Of a stretch of DNA of 6,134 bases, positions 1 to 6,134 are shown one piece after another. The first letter of the stretch is position 1. Each line of letters starts with the position of its first letter. The stretch spans positions 1 through 6,134 of the forward strand of contig CANGFL010000089.1 of the NCBI GenBank assembly GCA_947453015.1. Reading direction: 5' to 3'. Position numbers and translations under genes: made by a program. The notes under the pieces were generated by a model, which saw only the letters and a list, made by a program, of their open reading frames with translations, was not told the origin of the DNA and searched no databases. The DNA comes from Oxalobacteraceae bacterium (lineage in GTDB: Bacteria > Pseudomonadota > Gammaproteobacteria > Burkholderiales > Burkholderiaceae_D).

Positions 1-90
1 CAAGTTGTATAGACCGTAAGTTTTTGTATGGCCATAGATTTTTGAGATTTATCTCTCGCTCTGAATCACTAGCCTGTTGTAGCCTCGCAT

Positions 91-160
91 CAGCTAAGTC
101 GCTCATCTACGACTCTCGACCCTAGTCACCCTCTGACATCACCGACCTCGACCATCTGAG
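91..160 (+). promoter_or_regulatory. C-rich, G-poor leader, possible Rho-utilisation site
   Basis: By hand count this 70-base stretch has 28 C and 11 G on the + strand, with many pyrimidine-C steps and little evident hairpin potential. That composition is the known signature of rut sites bound by Rho. It could end the upstream transcript or attenuate the pil transcript before pilB. This is inferred from composition alone; no rut consensus exists that would settle it by eye. Confidence 0.2.
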
Positions 161-206
161 CCTGCGCTCGCGCATGATGCGGGCGTTGCTCAGAAAGTTT
201 GTCGAT

Positions 207-210
207 AGGG
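207..210 (+). promoter_or_regulatory. Short ribosome binding site choosing the pilB start
   Basis: AGGG ends 5 nt before the ATG at 216. The earlier in-frame ATGs at 174 and 177 have only CGCTCGCGC-like sequence before them and no purine-rich site. This is the main reason for starting pilB at 216. The match is short, so the site is probably of moderate strength. Confidence 0.5.
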
Positions 211-215
211 TTTTT

Positions 216-1946
216 ATGTCAACCATTATCCCCCCCGGATTTACCCATCTTGGAAGCTCATCAGGCTTGGCTCGTGTGCTATTACACGCCAACATAATCA
301 ATGATGCGCAGCTGGACTCGATACACCGCACCAGTGCTTCAGAAAAAATTCCTTTTGTTGATGCCTTGATTAAAAGCGGCGCACTTAGCCCGGAAGGACT
401 AGGCGAATTTTGTTCGAAAACATTTGGCTATCCACTGTTAGATGTTTCTGCTGTCGATATCGCCGCATTGCCACAAAAATTGATTGATCAAAAACTGATG
501 GCAAGTCAACGCGTAATTGTTCTATCGCGTCGTGGCGACAAAATTTCCTTGGGCATGGCCGACCCAACACAACAACAAGTCATTGATCAAATTAAATTTC
601 AAACAGGATTGCCCGTAGAGCCTGTGGTTGTACTTCACCCCCAGTTAATGGAATTGATACGGCAGCTGTCGCAAAGTGCCGAACAAAATCTCTCTGACTT
701 AATTGGCGATGATTTTGAAAATGTCTCACTGATTAATGAAGACGATAGTGTCGGCGAATCAGATTCTGGTGCCAGCGAAATTGATGATGCGCCGGTGGTG
801 CGATTTCTGCAAAAGATTTTGACTGACGCTATCAATGTACGAGCATCTGATCTGCACTTCGAACCGTTTGAAAAATTTTATCGCATCCGCTTTCGTGTCG
901 ATGGCGTGTTGCGCGATGTCGCGCAGCCTCCACTCGCTATCAAAGAAAAACTAGCCTCTCGTATTAAAGTAATTTCGCGACTCGATATATCGGAAAAACG
1001 CGTTCCTCAAGATGGCCGCATGAAGCTCCAGGTATCGGGTACACGCAGCATTGATTTTCGCGTATCGACATTACCGACGCTGTTTGGTGAAAAAATTGTT
1101 ATGCGCATACTCGATGGCAGTCAGGCACAGCTTGGCATCGATGCTCTCGGCTATGAACCGGATCAAAAAAATCTGCTGCTCGACGCCATACAACGACCTT
1201 ACGGCATGGTGTTAGTCACAGGCCCTACTGGTTCAGGTAAAACTGTCTCGCTGTATACCTGCCTAAATATATTAAATAAGCCGGGTATCAACATTGCGAC
1301 GGCTGAAGATCCGGCTGAAATTAATCTTCCCGGCGTTAATCAAGTCAATATTAATGATCGTGCGGGCTTAACTTTTCCAGTCGCATTACGCGCATTTTTA
1401 CGGCAAGACCCGGACGTCATCATGGTGGGTGAAATTCGCGACTTGGAAACCGCCGACATCGCTATCAAAGCAGCGCAGACCGGTCACATGGTGTTGTCGA
1501 CTCTGCACACGAATGACGCTCCTTCTACGCTCACGCGATTACTTAATATGGGGGTCGCTGCTTTCAATATTGCGGCAGCAGTCAATCTCATTACTGCACA
1601 ACGTTTGGCGCGTCGCTTATGTAGCTGCAAACAGCCGATTGATGTTCCGCTCGACATGCTGCTGAATGCGGGTTTTCATGAATCTCAACTTGATGGCACG
1701 CCTTTATATCGCGCAGTCGGTTGTGAGCTGTGCGGTGGCAGCGGCTACAAAGGTCGACTGGGTGTGTATCAAGTGATGCCGATTACTGAGGCGATAGAAA
1801 GCATCATTCTGGCGCATGGAACGGCACTAGAAATCGAAGCGCAGGCCCAGCGTGAAGGTGTGCGCACGCTGAGAGAGGCCGGTCTTTTAAAAGTGAAGCA
1901 AGGCTACACCACCCTCGAAGAAATTATCAGCTGTACTAATCATTGA
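216..1946 (+). CDS. pilB: Type IV pilus extension ATPase PilB
   Basis: Cytoplasmic hexameric ATPase of the GspE/PilB secretion family that powers pilus extension by driving the PilC platform. The product is 576 aa from ATG 216, close to the usual 560-580; an in-frame ATG at 174 would add 14 residues but lacks a ribosome binding site. In order: an N-terminal MshEN/T2SSE-N type domain (about 1-150), an acidic linker (163-191), an N2 domain with SDLHFEP (211-217) and Arg-rich [10 protein letters not shown], Walker A GPTGSGKT (336-343), Asp box AEDPAEI, Walker B DVIMVGE (400-406), His box with H424 and H431, and a zinc site C469, C471, C503, C506. The first zinc half is CxC, one residue shorter than the common CxxC. 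All ATPase motifs are intact, so it should be active. pilC follows after 45 nt. Very unlikely to be the retraction ATPase PilT, which lacks the long N-terminus and the cysteines. Confidence 0.96.
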   Translation: MSTIIPPGFTHLGSSSGLARVLLHANIINDAQLDSIHRTSASEKIPFVDALIKSGALSPEGLGEFCSKTFGYPLLDVSAVDIAALPQKLIDQKLMASQRVIVLSRRGDKISLGMADPTQQQVIDQIKFQTGLPVEPVVVLHPQLMELIRQLSQSAEQNLSDLIGDDFENVSLINEDDSVGESDSGASEIDDAPVVRFLQKILTDAINVRASDLHFEPFEKFYRIRFRVDGVLRDVAQPPLAIKEKLASRIKVISRLDISEKRVPQDGRMKLQVSGTRSIDFRVSTLPTLFGEKIVMRILDGSQAQLGIDALGYEPDQKNLLLDAIQRPYGMVLVTGPTGSGKTVSLYTCLNILNKPGINIATAEDPAEINLPGVNQVNINDRAGLTFPVALRAFLRQDPDVIMVGEIRDLETADIAIKAAQTGHMVLSTLHTNDAPSTLTRLLNMGVAAFNIAAAVNLITAQRLARRLCSCKQPIDVPLDMLLNAGFHESQLDGTPLYRAVGCELCGGSGYKGRLGVYQVMPITEAIESIILAHGTALEIEAQAQREGVRTLREAGLLKVKQGYTTLEEIISCTNH

Positions 1947-1991
1947 TCGCCTTGCTTACTGCAAGAGGCATCACCAACTCGGGAGATTCTG

Positions 1992-3218
1992 ATGACGCCA
2001 TCCAGTTCCGCTCAGACTAGCAACACGAACGAAATAGTTTTTATATGGGAAGGCAAAGATAAAGCCGGGCGATTGGTTCAAGGTGAAATGCGCGCTACAG
2101 GGGCTGAGCGAGTGAATTTAACGCTGCGTCGTCAAGGCTTAACGGATATCAGTGTTAAGAAAAAAGCTTCGTTACGACAACGTAAAATCACCGAGAAAGA
2201 TATCGCTATTTTTGCGCGTCAACTCGCTACTATGCTCAGAGCTGGTGTGCCATTGTTGCAAGCATTTGATATCGTGGCACGCGGCCATGGCAACCCTGCT
2301 GTATCACGCTTACTTTGGGATGTGCGTGCACAAGTCGAAACGGGTTCGAGTTTGTCGCAATCCTTGCGCCGCTACCCGGCCTATTTTGATGCGCTGTTTT
2401 GTAATCTAGTGGCAGCAGGTGAGCAGGCGGGCATCTTGGAAGAAGTGTTATCACGACTCGCAACTTACAAAGAAAAAACCGTAGCCATTAAAGGAAAAAT
2501 TCGCGCAGCAATGTTTTATCCGGCAGCGATTTTAGTAGTGGCGTTTCTCGTGACTGCCGCGATCATGATTTGGGTAGTACCGGCATTTAAAAATGTGTTC
2601 GAAAGTTTTGGTGCGGAGCTGCCCTTGCCTACGCAAATGGTTATTTGGCTCTCTGATCGATTTGTACAGTACTGGTATCTCATCATTGGTAGCTTATCGC
2701 TAGGCTCAATGGTAGTAGTGCGCACATGGAAACGATCGGCATCGATGCGCGCCAGCACTGACAAACTCATTCTTCGTTTACCTCTGTTTGGTGAAATCGT
2801 GCGTAAAGCAGTGATCGCACGCTGGACGCGAACACTCTCAACGATGTTTTCTGCCGGAGTGCCCTTGGTAGAATCTCTCGAGTCGGTGGGTGGAGCTTCG
2901 GGTAATGTGGTGTATATCGATGCAACGCGGCGCATCAGCGCCTCTGTTAAAAGCGGCACTAGCTTGACTATGGCGATGCAAAACACGCAGATTTTTCCAT
3001 CGATGGTGACGCAAATGGTGGCTATCGGCGAAGAATCTGGCGCACTCGATCAGATGTTGAGTAAGGTAGCTGAGTTTTACGAAGACGAAGTCGATGTAGC
3101 CGTCGCTTCGCTTTCTTCTTTGATGGAGCCTATCATCATGGTCGTACTGGGCGGATTGATAGGTGGACTGGTGATCGCTATGTACCTTCCCATCTTCAAG
3201 CTGGGCTCTGTGGTGTAA
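1992..3218 (+). CDS. pilC: Type IV pilus inner-membrane platform protein PilC
   Basis: Polytopic inner-membrane protein of the GspF/PilC family. It forms the platform that PilB turns or pushes to add pilin subunits at the pilus base. The 408-aa length is typical. The N-terminal segment FIWEGKDKAGRLVQGE is the usual cytoplasmic opening of PilC. Two T2SSF repeats follow: the first begins near F74 (FARQLATMLRAGVPLLQAF), the second near W278 (WTRTLSTMFSAGVPLVESL), showing the family's internal duplication. Membrane segments are visible at about 176-199, 227-245 and 380-402; the last contains the conserved MEPIIMVVLGGLIGG pattern. The start is well set: GGGAG at 1981-1985 lies 6 nt before ATG 1992. 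It sits 45 nt after pilB and 17 nt before pilD, so co-transcription is very likely. GspF of type II secretion is the main alternative, but the PilB and PilD partners favour PilC. Confidence 0.95.
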   Translation: MTPSSSAQTSNTNEIVFIWEGKDKAGRLVQGEMRATGAERVNLTLRRQGLTDISVKKKASLRQRKITEKDIAIFARQLATMLRAGVPLLQAFDIVARGHGNPAVSRLLWDVRAQVETGSSLSQSLRRYPAYFDALFCNLVAAGEQAGILEEVLSRLATYKEKTVAIKGKIRAAMFYPAAILVVAFLVTAAIMIWVVPAFKNVFESFGAELPLPTQMVIWLSDRFVQYWYLIIGSLSLGSMVVVRTWKRSASMRASTDKLILRLPLFGEIVRKAVIARWTRTLSTMFSAGVPLVESLESVGGASGNVVYIDATRRISASVKSGTSLTMAMQNTQIFPSMVTQMVAIGEESGALDQMLSKVAEFYEDEVDVAVASLSSLMEPIIMVVLGGLIGGLVIAMYLPIFKLGSVV

Positions 3219-3235
3219 CGAGGGGGATACAAACA

Positions 3236-4108
3236 ATGATTGAATCATTTCTAAGCTTTTTGGTGACACCTCCTGCCAACATCACTGCCACACTATGTTG
3301 GTCTGTTATTGGACTGATGATAGGCAGCTTTTTGAATGTGGTGATTTATCGCATTCCCATCATGATGCAGCGCGAGTCTGAAAATTATCTGGCGCTGGAA
3401 AACGATCAACCTCCACCCCACACAGAACGCTATAACTTAATCACCCCTAGGTCCGCCTGTCCTCATTGCGCTCATAAGCTATCGCTGGCTGACAACCTTC
3501 CTGTTCTGAGCTTTGTTTGGCTCAAAGCATGCTGCCGTTATTGCAAAGCCCGCCTATCGTGGCGCTACCCTGGCGTTGAGTTGCTAACAGCCTCTCTTTC
3601 TGCGCTCGTCGTTTGGCACTTGGGTAGCGGTATAGCAGGAATTAGCGGATTGATTTTGCTGTGGATGCTGATTGCCATGAGCTTCATCGATTTGGATACG
3701 CAATTACTGCCCGACGAATTAACACTACCCCTGATGTGGCTGGGTTTGTTGATCAACCTTGACGGCACCTTCGTGCCACTGCGCGACGCGGTGATTGGGG
3801 CAGCAGCGGGTTATGTTTTTTTGTGGCTGGTGTATTGGATGTTTCTTGCAGCGACCGGTAAAGAAGGCATAGGCTACGGCGACTTTAAGCTGCTGGCTGC
3901 TCTGGGTGCTTGGATGGGCTGGACAATGCTGCCTCTGATTGTGCTGTTGTCCTCGGTGGTTGGGGCGACATTTGGCTTAGTGATGATTGCACTCAAGCGT
4001 CATCAGCGGGACAAACCCATCCCCTTTGGGCCGTTTTTGGCTACGGCGGGCTTAATCACTCTGTTGATAGGCCAACCGATCGTCAATAGTTGGCTTGCAC
4101 CGTTCTGA
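3236..4108 (+). CDS. pilD: Prepilin leader peptidase / N-methyltransferase PilD
   Basis: Inner-membrane aspartyl protease that removes the leader peptide of type IV prepilins and pseudopilins and N-methylates the new first residue; in many species it also serves type II secretion. The 290-aa length matches the family. The first membrane segment carries the hallmark [16 protein letters not shown] (26-41). The cytoplasmic zinc loop of the methylase part has C75-x2-C78 and C100-x2-C103. The two catalytic aspartates are D152 (in [11 protein letters not shown]) and D216 (in [14 protein letters not shown]), 64 residues apart, the same spacing as D149 and D213 of Pseudomonas PilD. Several further hydrophobic helices follow, and [12 protein letters not shown] near the end is also typical. 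Ribosome binding site AGGGGG (3221-3226) lies 9 nt before ATG 3236. No substrate pilin is encoded in the window. Confidence 0.96.
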   Translation: MIESFLSFLVTPPANITATLCWSVIGLMIGSFLNVVIYRIPIMMQRESENYLALENDQPPPHTERYNLITPRSACPHCAHKLSLADNLPVLSFVWLKACCRYCKARLSWRYPGVELLTASLSALVVWHLGSGIAGISGLILLWMLIAMSFIDLDTQLLPDELTLPLMWLGLLINLDGTFVPLRDAVIGAAAGYVFLWLVYWMFLAATGKEGIGYGDFKLLAALGAWMGWTMLPLIVLLSSVVGATFGLVMIALKRHQRDKPIPFGPFLATAGLITLLIGQPIVNSWLAPF

Positions 4109-4133
4109 AAACTGCCGTCACAATAGCGTCACG

Positions 4134-4781
4134 ATGACTGAAAAATTTAAAAAATTTTCTGTAGGACTGACCGGCGGTATTGGCAGCGGCAAATCAGCCG
4201 TAGCCACTCTATTAGGCGAGCTGGGCGCTAGCATCATTGATACCGATGCCATTTCGCACTCACTCACTGCAGCCGGTGGGGATGCGATGCCCGCCATCGA
4301 GTCGCTTTTTGGCAGTAACTATTTAACAACCGACGGCGCCTTAGATCGTGCGGCGATGCGTGAACTGGTATTTTCAGATCCGGCAGCAAGGCGTCAGCTG
4401 GAATCAGTGCTGCACCCCCTGATTGCACAAAAAACGCTGGCCGAAGCCAACCAGGCCAGTGGCCTGTATTTGATTTTTGTCGTGCCTTTACTGGTCGAAT
4501 CTGGCCGATGGAAGGACCGCGTCGATCGTATTTTGGTGGTCGACTGCAGCGAACAACTGCAGATTGAACGGGTAATGCGCCGCAATAATTTATCGGTCGC
4601 ACAAGTACAGGCCATCATGGCCACTCAGGTGAGTCGCACTCAACGACTGGCTGCGGCGGATGATGTCGTAGTCAACGAAACGTCACTGGAAGCGCTGCGT
4701 GCTGAGGTTGAACAGCTTCATCAGCGCTATCTGGGGCTGGCTGATAAAAAACAATCGCAGCCACAATCACAAAAATCGTAA
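4134..4781 (+). CDS. coaE: Dephospho-CoA kinase CoaE
   Basis: Cytosolic P-loop kinase for the last step of coenzyme A synthesis: ATP plus dephospho-CoA gives ADP plus CoA. The product is 215 aa from ATG 4134, slightly longer than the usual 200-206. The phosphate-binding loop is [11 protein letters not shown] (11-21), followed by the substrate-site DTDAIS (36-41), HPLI (94-97), [11 protein letters not shown] and the lid region with R168, R171 and ADDVVVNE (175-182). All expected motifs are present. The last 15 or so residues are polar ([15 protein letters not shown]) and look like a disordered tail. No Shine-Dalgarno sequence precedes ATG 4134, 25 nt after pilD. A TTG at 4095, overlapping the pilD end, would add 13 residues of unfamiliar sequence and is less likely. 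Translation may depend on ribosomes finishing pilD. Confidence 0.95.
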   Translation: MTEKFKKFSVGLTGGIGSGKSAVATLLGELGASIIDTDAISHSLTAAGGDAMPAIESLFGSNYLTTDGALDRAAMRELVFSDPAARRQLESVLHPLIAQKTLAEANQASGLYLIFVVPLLVESGRWKDRVDRILVVDCSEQLQIERVMRRNNLSVAQVQAIMATQVSRTQRLAAADDVVVNETSLEALRAEVEQLHQRYLGLADKKQSQPQSQKS

Positions 4782-4799
4782 CAATAAGCAGCTGGATGT

Positions 4800-4828
4800 T
4801 TGTAATTTCGGTGCGCTTCGGTCAGAAT
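4800..4828 (+). promoter_or_regulatory. Weak sigma-70-like promoter candidate before zapD
   Basis: TTGTAA (4800-4805) and CAGAAT (4823-4828) are 17 nt apart and match the consensus at 4 of 6 positions each. They lie in the 82-nt coaE-zapD gap, the widest gap inside the gene run. The spacer holds TTCGGT twice (4807-4812 and 4817-4822), exactly 10 bp apart. It could give zapD-yacG their own transcription, but matches this weak occur often by chance. Confidence 0.25.
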
Positions 4829-4850
4829 CACGCTATTCACATATGCCCGC

Positions 4851-4856
4851 GAGGAA
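4851..4856 (+). promoter_or_regulatory. Ribosome binding site deciding the TTG start of zapD
   Basis: GAGGAA lies 7 nt before TTG 4864, an ideal spacing. The upstream in-frame ATG at 4843 has no purine-rich site before it, and this GAGGAA would lie inside its reading frame. The site therefore supports the TTG start. Confidence 0.7.
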
Positions 4857-4863
4857 CGCTGCC

Positions 4864-5619
4864 TTGATCGTCTACGAATACCCATTCAATGAGCGTATTC
4901 GCACGCTGTTGCGTCTTGAGGACTTGTACGTCAAGTTCAAGTTCTTTGTCGTGCAAGACAATCCACTGCAACACCACGTGGCGCTTGCGACTATCTACGA
5001 AATGCTTGAAGTCGCGGGTCGAGCAGACCTTAAGTCAGATTTGTTGCAAGAATTAGAACGCCAGAAGCAGACGCTGATGGGCTTCAAATCCAATCCCAAC
5101 GTTGAAAGTAGTCGGCTCAACGAAATTCTGTCGGACATAGAAAGAACCAGCGCCGCCTTAATCGCTATTCAAGGCAAAACCGGGCAACACATCCGGGAAA
5201 ACGAATGGTTAATGAGCATACGTGGCCGTACCATCATCCCCGGCGGCGCGTGCGAATTCGATTTGCCCTCGTACTATGCGTGGCAGCAGCAATCCACCGA
5301 ACAACGTCGCGCGGATATTAATCAATGGTTCGCACCTCTTGAACCACTATTCGCTGCCATCAATATTATTTTGCGCTTACTGCGCGAATCAGGCCGTGCC
5401 ACCAATATCGTGGCAGTCGCCGGTAGCTTTCAGCAAATGCTTCAAGGCCGCACCTATCAACTGCTACGCGTTAGCATTGATCAAAGTCTGCGTGCCATTC
5501 CTGAAATTTCGGCAAATAAATACGTACTCTGGATACGTTTCACCAGCCAGGGCGGCGACATGAAGCCTAAGGCCTACGAAGGCGATGTTCCCTTCGAGCT
5601 AACGCTCTGCAATTTCTGA
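4864..5619 (+). CDS. zapD: Cell division protein ZapD (YacF), Z-ring-associated
   Basis: Cytoplasmic protein that binds the C-terminal tail of FtsZ and bundles its filaments, helping Z-ring assembly. From TTG 4864 it is 251 aa, close to the 247 aa of E. coli ZapD. The opening reads (M)[19 protein letters not shown], matching the conserved family start, which in betaproteobacteria commonly begins right at this point as I recall it. A helical region follows with [36 protein letters not shown] sequence, then the family hallmark [11 protein letters not shown] (125-135) and a C-terminal beta-rich part ending [13 protein letters not shown] 4843 would add MPARNAA and lacks a ribosome binding site; a GTG at 4699 lies deep inside coaE and is implausible. 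yacG starts 9 nt downstream. Family assignment is firm; only the start is open to doubt. Confidence 0.94.
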   Translation: MIVYEYPFNERIRTLLRLEDLYVKFKFFVVQDNPLQHHVALATIYEMLEVAGRADLKSDLLQELERQKQTLMGFKSNPNVESSRLNEILSDIERTSAALIAIQGKTGQHIRENEWLMSIRGRTIIPGGACEFDLPSYYAWQQQSTEQRRADINQWFAPLEPLFAAINIILRLLRESGRATNIVAVAGSFQQMLQGRTYQLLRVSIDQSLRAIPEISANKYVLWIRFTSQGGDMKPKAYEGDVPFELTLCNF

Positions 5620-5628
5620 CCCATCGAA

Positions 5629-5817
5629 ATGGTTACTGTCGTTGATTGCCCGACCTGTGCGGCCAAGGTTGAATGGAAAGAGTCCAATCGCTGGCGCCCG
5701 TTTTGTTCTGAACGTTGCAAGCAAATTGATCTCGGTGCTTGGGCAGAAGAAAAGTACATCATTCCCGGCGCTGCGCCCACAGATGATCTTGATCTAGACC
5801 CCGATAACATCCACTGA
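5629..5817 (+). CDS. yacG: DNA gyrase inhibitor / zinc-binding protein YacG
   Basis: Small zinc protein (DUF329 family). E. coli YacG binds GyrB and blocks DNA binding by gyrase. The 62-aa length is typical (E. coli 65). The zinc ligands are C7, C10, C26 and C30 in the arrangement CPTC...RPFCSERC, followed by the conserved [16 protein letters not shown] and an acidic tail (DDLDLDPD), all family hallmarks. No clear ribosome binding site precedes ATG 5629. It starts only 9 nt after the zapD stop, which suggests translational coupling. The zapD-yacG pairing next to coaE is familiar in proteobacteria. The function in this organism is inferred from family membership. Confidence 0.94.
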   Translation: MVTVVDCPTCAAKVEWKESNRWRPFCSERCKQIDLGAWAEEKYIIPGAAPTDDLDLDPDNIH

Positions 5818-5820
5818 CAT

Positions 5821-5840
5821 TGGCGAGAGCTTTTTCGCCA
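5821..5840 (+). terminator. Hairpin after yacG, possible non-canonical terminator
   Basis: TGGCGAGA and TTTCGCCA pair over 8 bp, including one G-U, around a GCTT loop, 3 nt after the yacG stop. The T run lies in the loop and 3' arm rather than after the stem, so it is not a textbook intrinsic terminator. It may stabilise the mRNA end or act together with Rho. Confidence 0.35.
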
Positions 5841-5937
5841 CATCGACCTAGTATCTCAGCTAGCTCTTTCTAGTCCTTCCGGAACGGAACATTCATCGCT
5901 TTTTTCAAACTCACTGATCTCGAAACTAACGATGATC

Positions 5938-5943
5938 GGAGAG
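5938..5943 (+). promoter_or_regulatory. Ribosome binding site of the 3' partial gene
   Basis: GGAGAG ends 7 nt before ATG 5951, a strong site at good spacing and the main evidence that the following frame is translated. It overlaps a small inverted repeat, GAGAG-TT-CTCTC (5939-5950), which could partly hide it in the mRNA. Confidence 0.6.
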
Positions 5944-5950
5944 TTCTCTC

Positions 5951-6134
5951 ATGAATGTAAATAACCTAGTATTTCGCGGCAACTTACAGCCTGATGGTGT
6001 TTGGTATGGAAAGATAGAAAAAAATGAGGCGGGTGAAAAGTCACTCGTACTTTTTCAACGAGAAGGCGAACGCGACAAATCACAACACATATCGGACAAA
6101 ATGCAAGGCGTTCATAAAGGCGAAAAATTAGCCA
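5951..6134 (+). CDS. Unrecognised protein, N-terminal 61 residues only
   Basis: An open frame starts at ATG 5951 behind a good ribosome binding site and continues without a stop past the window edge. I do not recognise it. The visible part begins MNVNNLVFRGNLQPDGVWYG and is hydrophilic and rich in Lys, Glu and Gly, with alternating hydrophobic residues (WYGKIE, SLVLFQ) that suggest beta strands. There is no signal peptide, membrane segment or cysteine. By hand count it is about 41% GC (75 of 184), against about 52% over 170 bases of yacG, though parts of pilB are equally AT-rich. A 133-nt gap separates it from yacG, so it is probably a separate transcription unit. In related genomes I recall a Nudix-type gene near this place, and this does not look like one. 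No function can be proposed. Confidence 0.65.
   Translation, partial: MNVNNLVFRGNLQPDGVWYGKIEKNEAGEKSLVLFQREGERDKSQHISDKMQGVHKGEKLA

Larger units (their letters stand above)
1..215. other. Non-coding leader upstream of pilB
   Basis: No supportable gene lies here. One forward frame is open from base 3 to a stop at 123-125, but its roughly 40 residues are rich in Ser, Arg, Leu and Cys and resemble no protein I know. The region holds a 10-bp palindrome (TATGGCCATA, 27-36), a small inverted repeat (GAGAT-TT-ATCTC, 44-55) and a C-rich, G-poor stretch at 91-160. It probably contains the promoter and 5' leader of the pil genes and perhaps the end of the preceding transcript. I could not find a convincing -35/-10 pair. 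Confidence 0.5.
5818..5950. other. Intergenic region after yacG
   Basis: This 133-nt gap holds a hairpin (5821-5840), an 8-bp palindrome TTCCGGAA (5877-5884), a T6 run (5900-5905) with no good stem directly before it, and the ribosome binding site of the next gene. TAGTAT (5849-5854) resembles a -10 element but has no -35 partner. The change from gaps mostly of 9-45 nt to 133 nt suggests the yacG transcript ends here and a new unit begins. Confidence 0.45.

Noticed and set aside
27..36. Perfect 10-bp palindrome TATGGCCATA
   Set aside because: It is short, occurs once, and is not tied to any recognisable regulator site.
24..70. Promoter-like boxes before pilB: TTGTAT (24-29) with ATTTAT (47-52), and TTGAGA (42-47)
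   Set aside because: The first pair matches only 3 of 6 positions in each box, and TTGAGA has no acceptable -10 at 15-18 nt spacing.
3..125. Possible C-terminal tail of an upstream gene on the + strand
   Set aside because: The frame is open for only about 40 codons and its Ser/Arg/Leu-rich translation resembles no known protein; chance openness is enough.
702..791. Acidic segment in PilB as a possible insertion
   Set aside because: An acidic, flexible linker between the N-terminal and ATPase parts is normal for PilB.
2516..3269. Two long open frames on the minus strand opposite pilC (156 and 143 codons)
   Set aside because: They lie wholly or mostly inside the clear pilC frame, and their translations show no family motifs.
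4264..4624. Minus-strand open frames opposite coaE (112 and 76 codons)
   Set aside because: They are shadows of the coaE reading frame with unlikely amino-acid content and no motifs.
5222..5563. Forward open frame of 113 codons within zapD
   Set aside because: It is an out-of-frame shadow of zapD, whose conserved IPGG-FDLP and C-terminal segments occupy the same bases.
5900..5905. T6 run as an intrinsic terminator
   Set aside because: The only nearby symmetry, TTCCGGAA at 5877-5884, has no loop and lies 15 nt away, so no terminator stem precedes the run.

Overview
The window is a chromosomal segment of a proteobacterium, most likely a betaproteobacterium (Burkholderiales-like) of moderate GC (about half, judged by eye). 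The main clues are the ZapD N-terminus, which reads like the short betaproteobacterial form ([18 protein letters not shown]), the style of PilB and PilD, and the gene order pilB-pilC-pilD-coaE-zapD-yacG. I recall that order from beta- and gammaproteobacterial chromosomes and could not check it here.

Layout: bases 1-215 are a non-coding leader, with a C-rich, G-poor stretch at about 91-160. Six genes follow, all on the + strand and tightly spaced: pilB (216-1946), pilC (1992-3218), pilD (3236-4108), coaE (4134-4781), zapD (4864-5619, from a TTG start) and yacG (5629-5817). The gaps are 45, 17, 25, 82 and 9 nt, so the genes probably form one operon or two overlapping transcription units. The 82-nt coaE-zapD gap holds the only, weak, internal promoter candidate. 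A 133-nt intergenic region with an 8-bp hairpin (5821-5840) follows yacG. An unrecognised gene then starts at 5951 behind a good ribosome binding site and runs off the window edge.

Function: PilB (extension ATPase), PilC (inner-membrane platform) and PilD (prepilin peptidase/methylase) are the core of type IV pilus assembly; PilD also normally serves type II secretion. No pilin gene is in the window. The second half is housekeeping: CoaE makes coenzyme A, ZapD bundles FtsZ at the division ring, and YacG is a small zinc protein known as a DNA gyrase inhibitor.

Novelty: this is mostly an ordinary, well-understood locus with all catalytic motifs intact. The points most worth a second look are the unknown truncated gene at the 3' end, the TTG start of zapD, the CxC (not CxxC) half of the PilB zinc site and the degenerate nucleotide-binding motif in the PilB N-terminus. 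I see no mobile element, CRISPR array, RNA gene or defence system.
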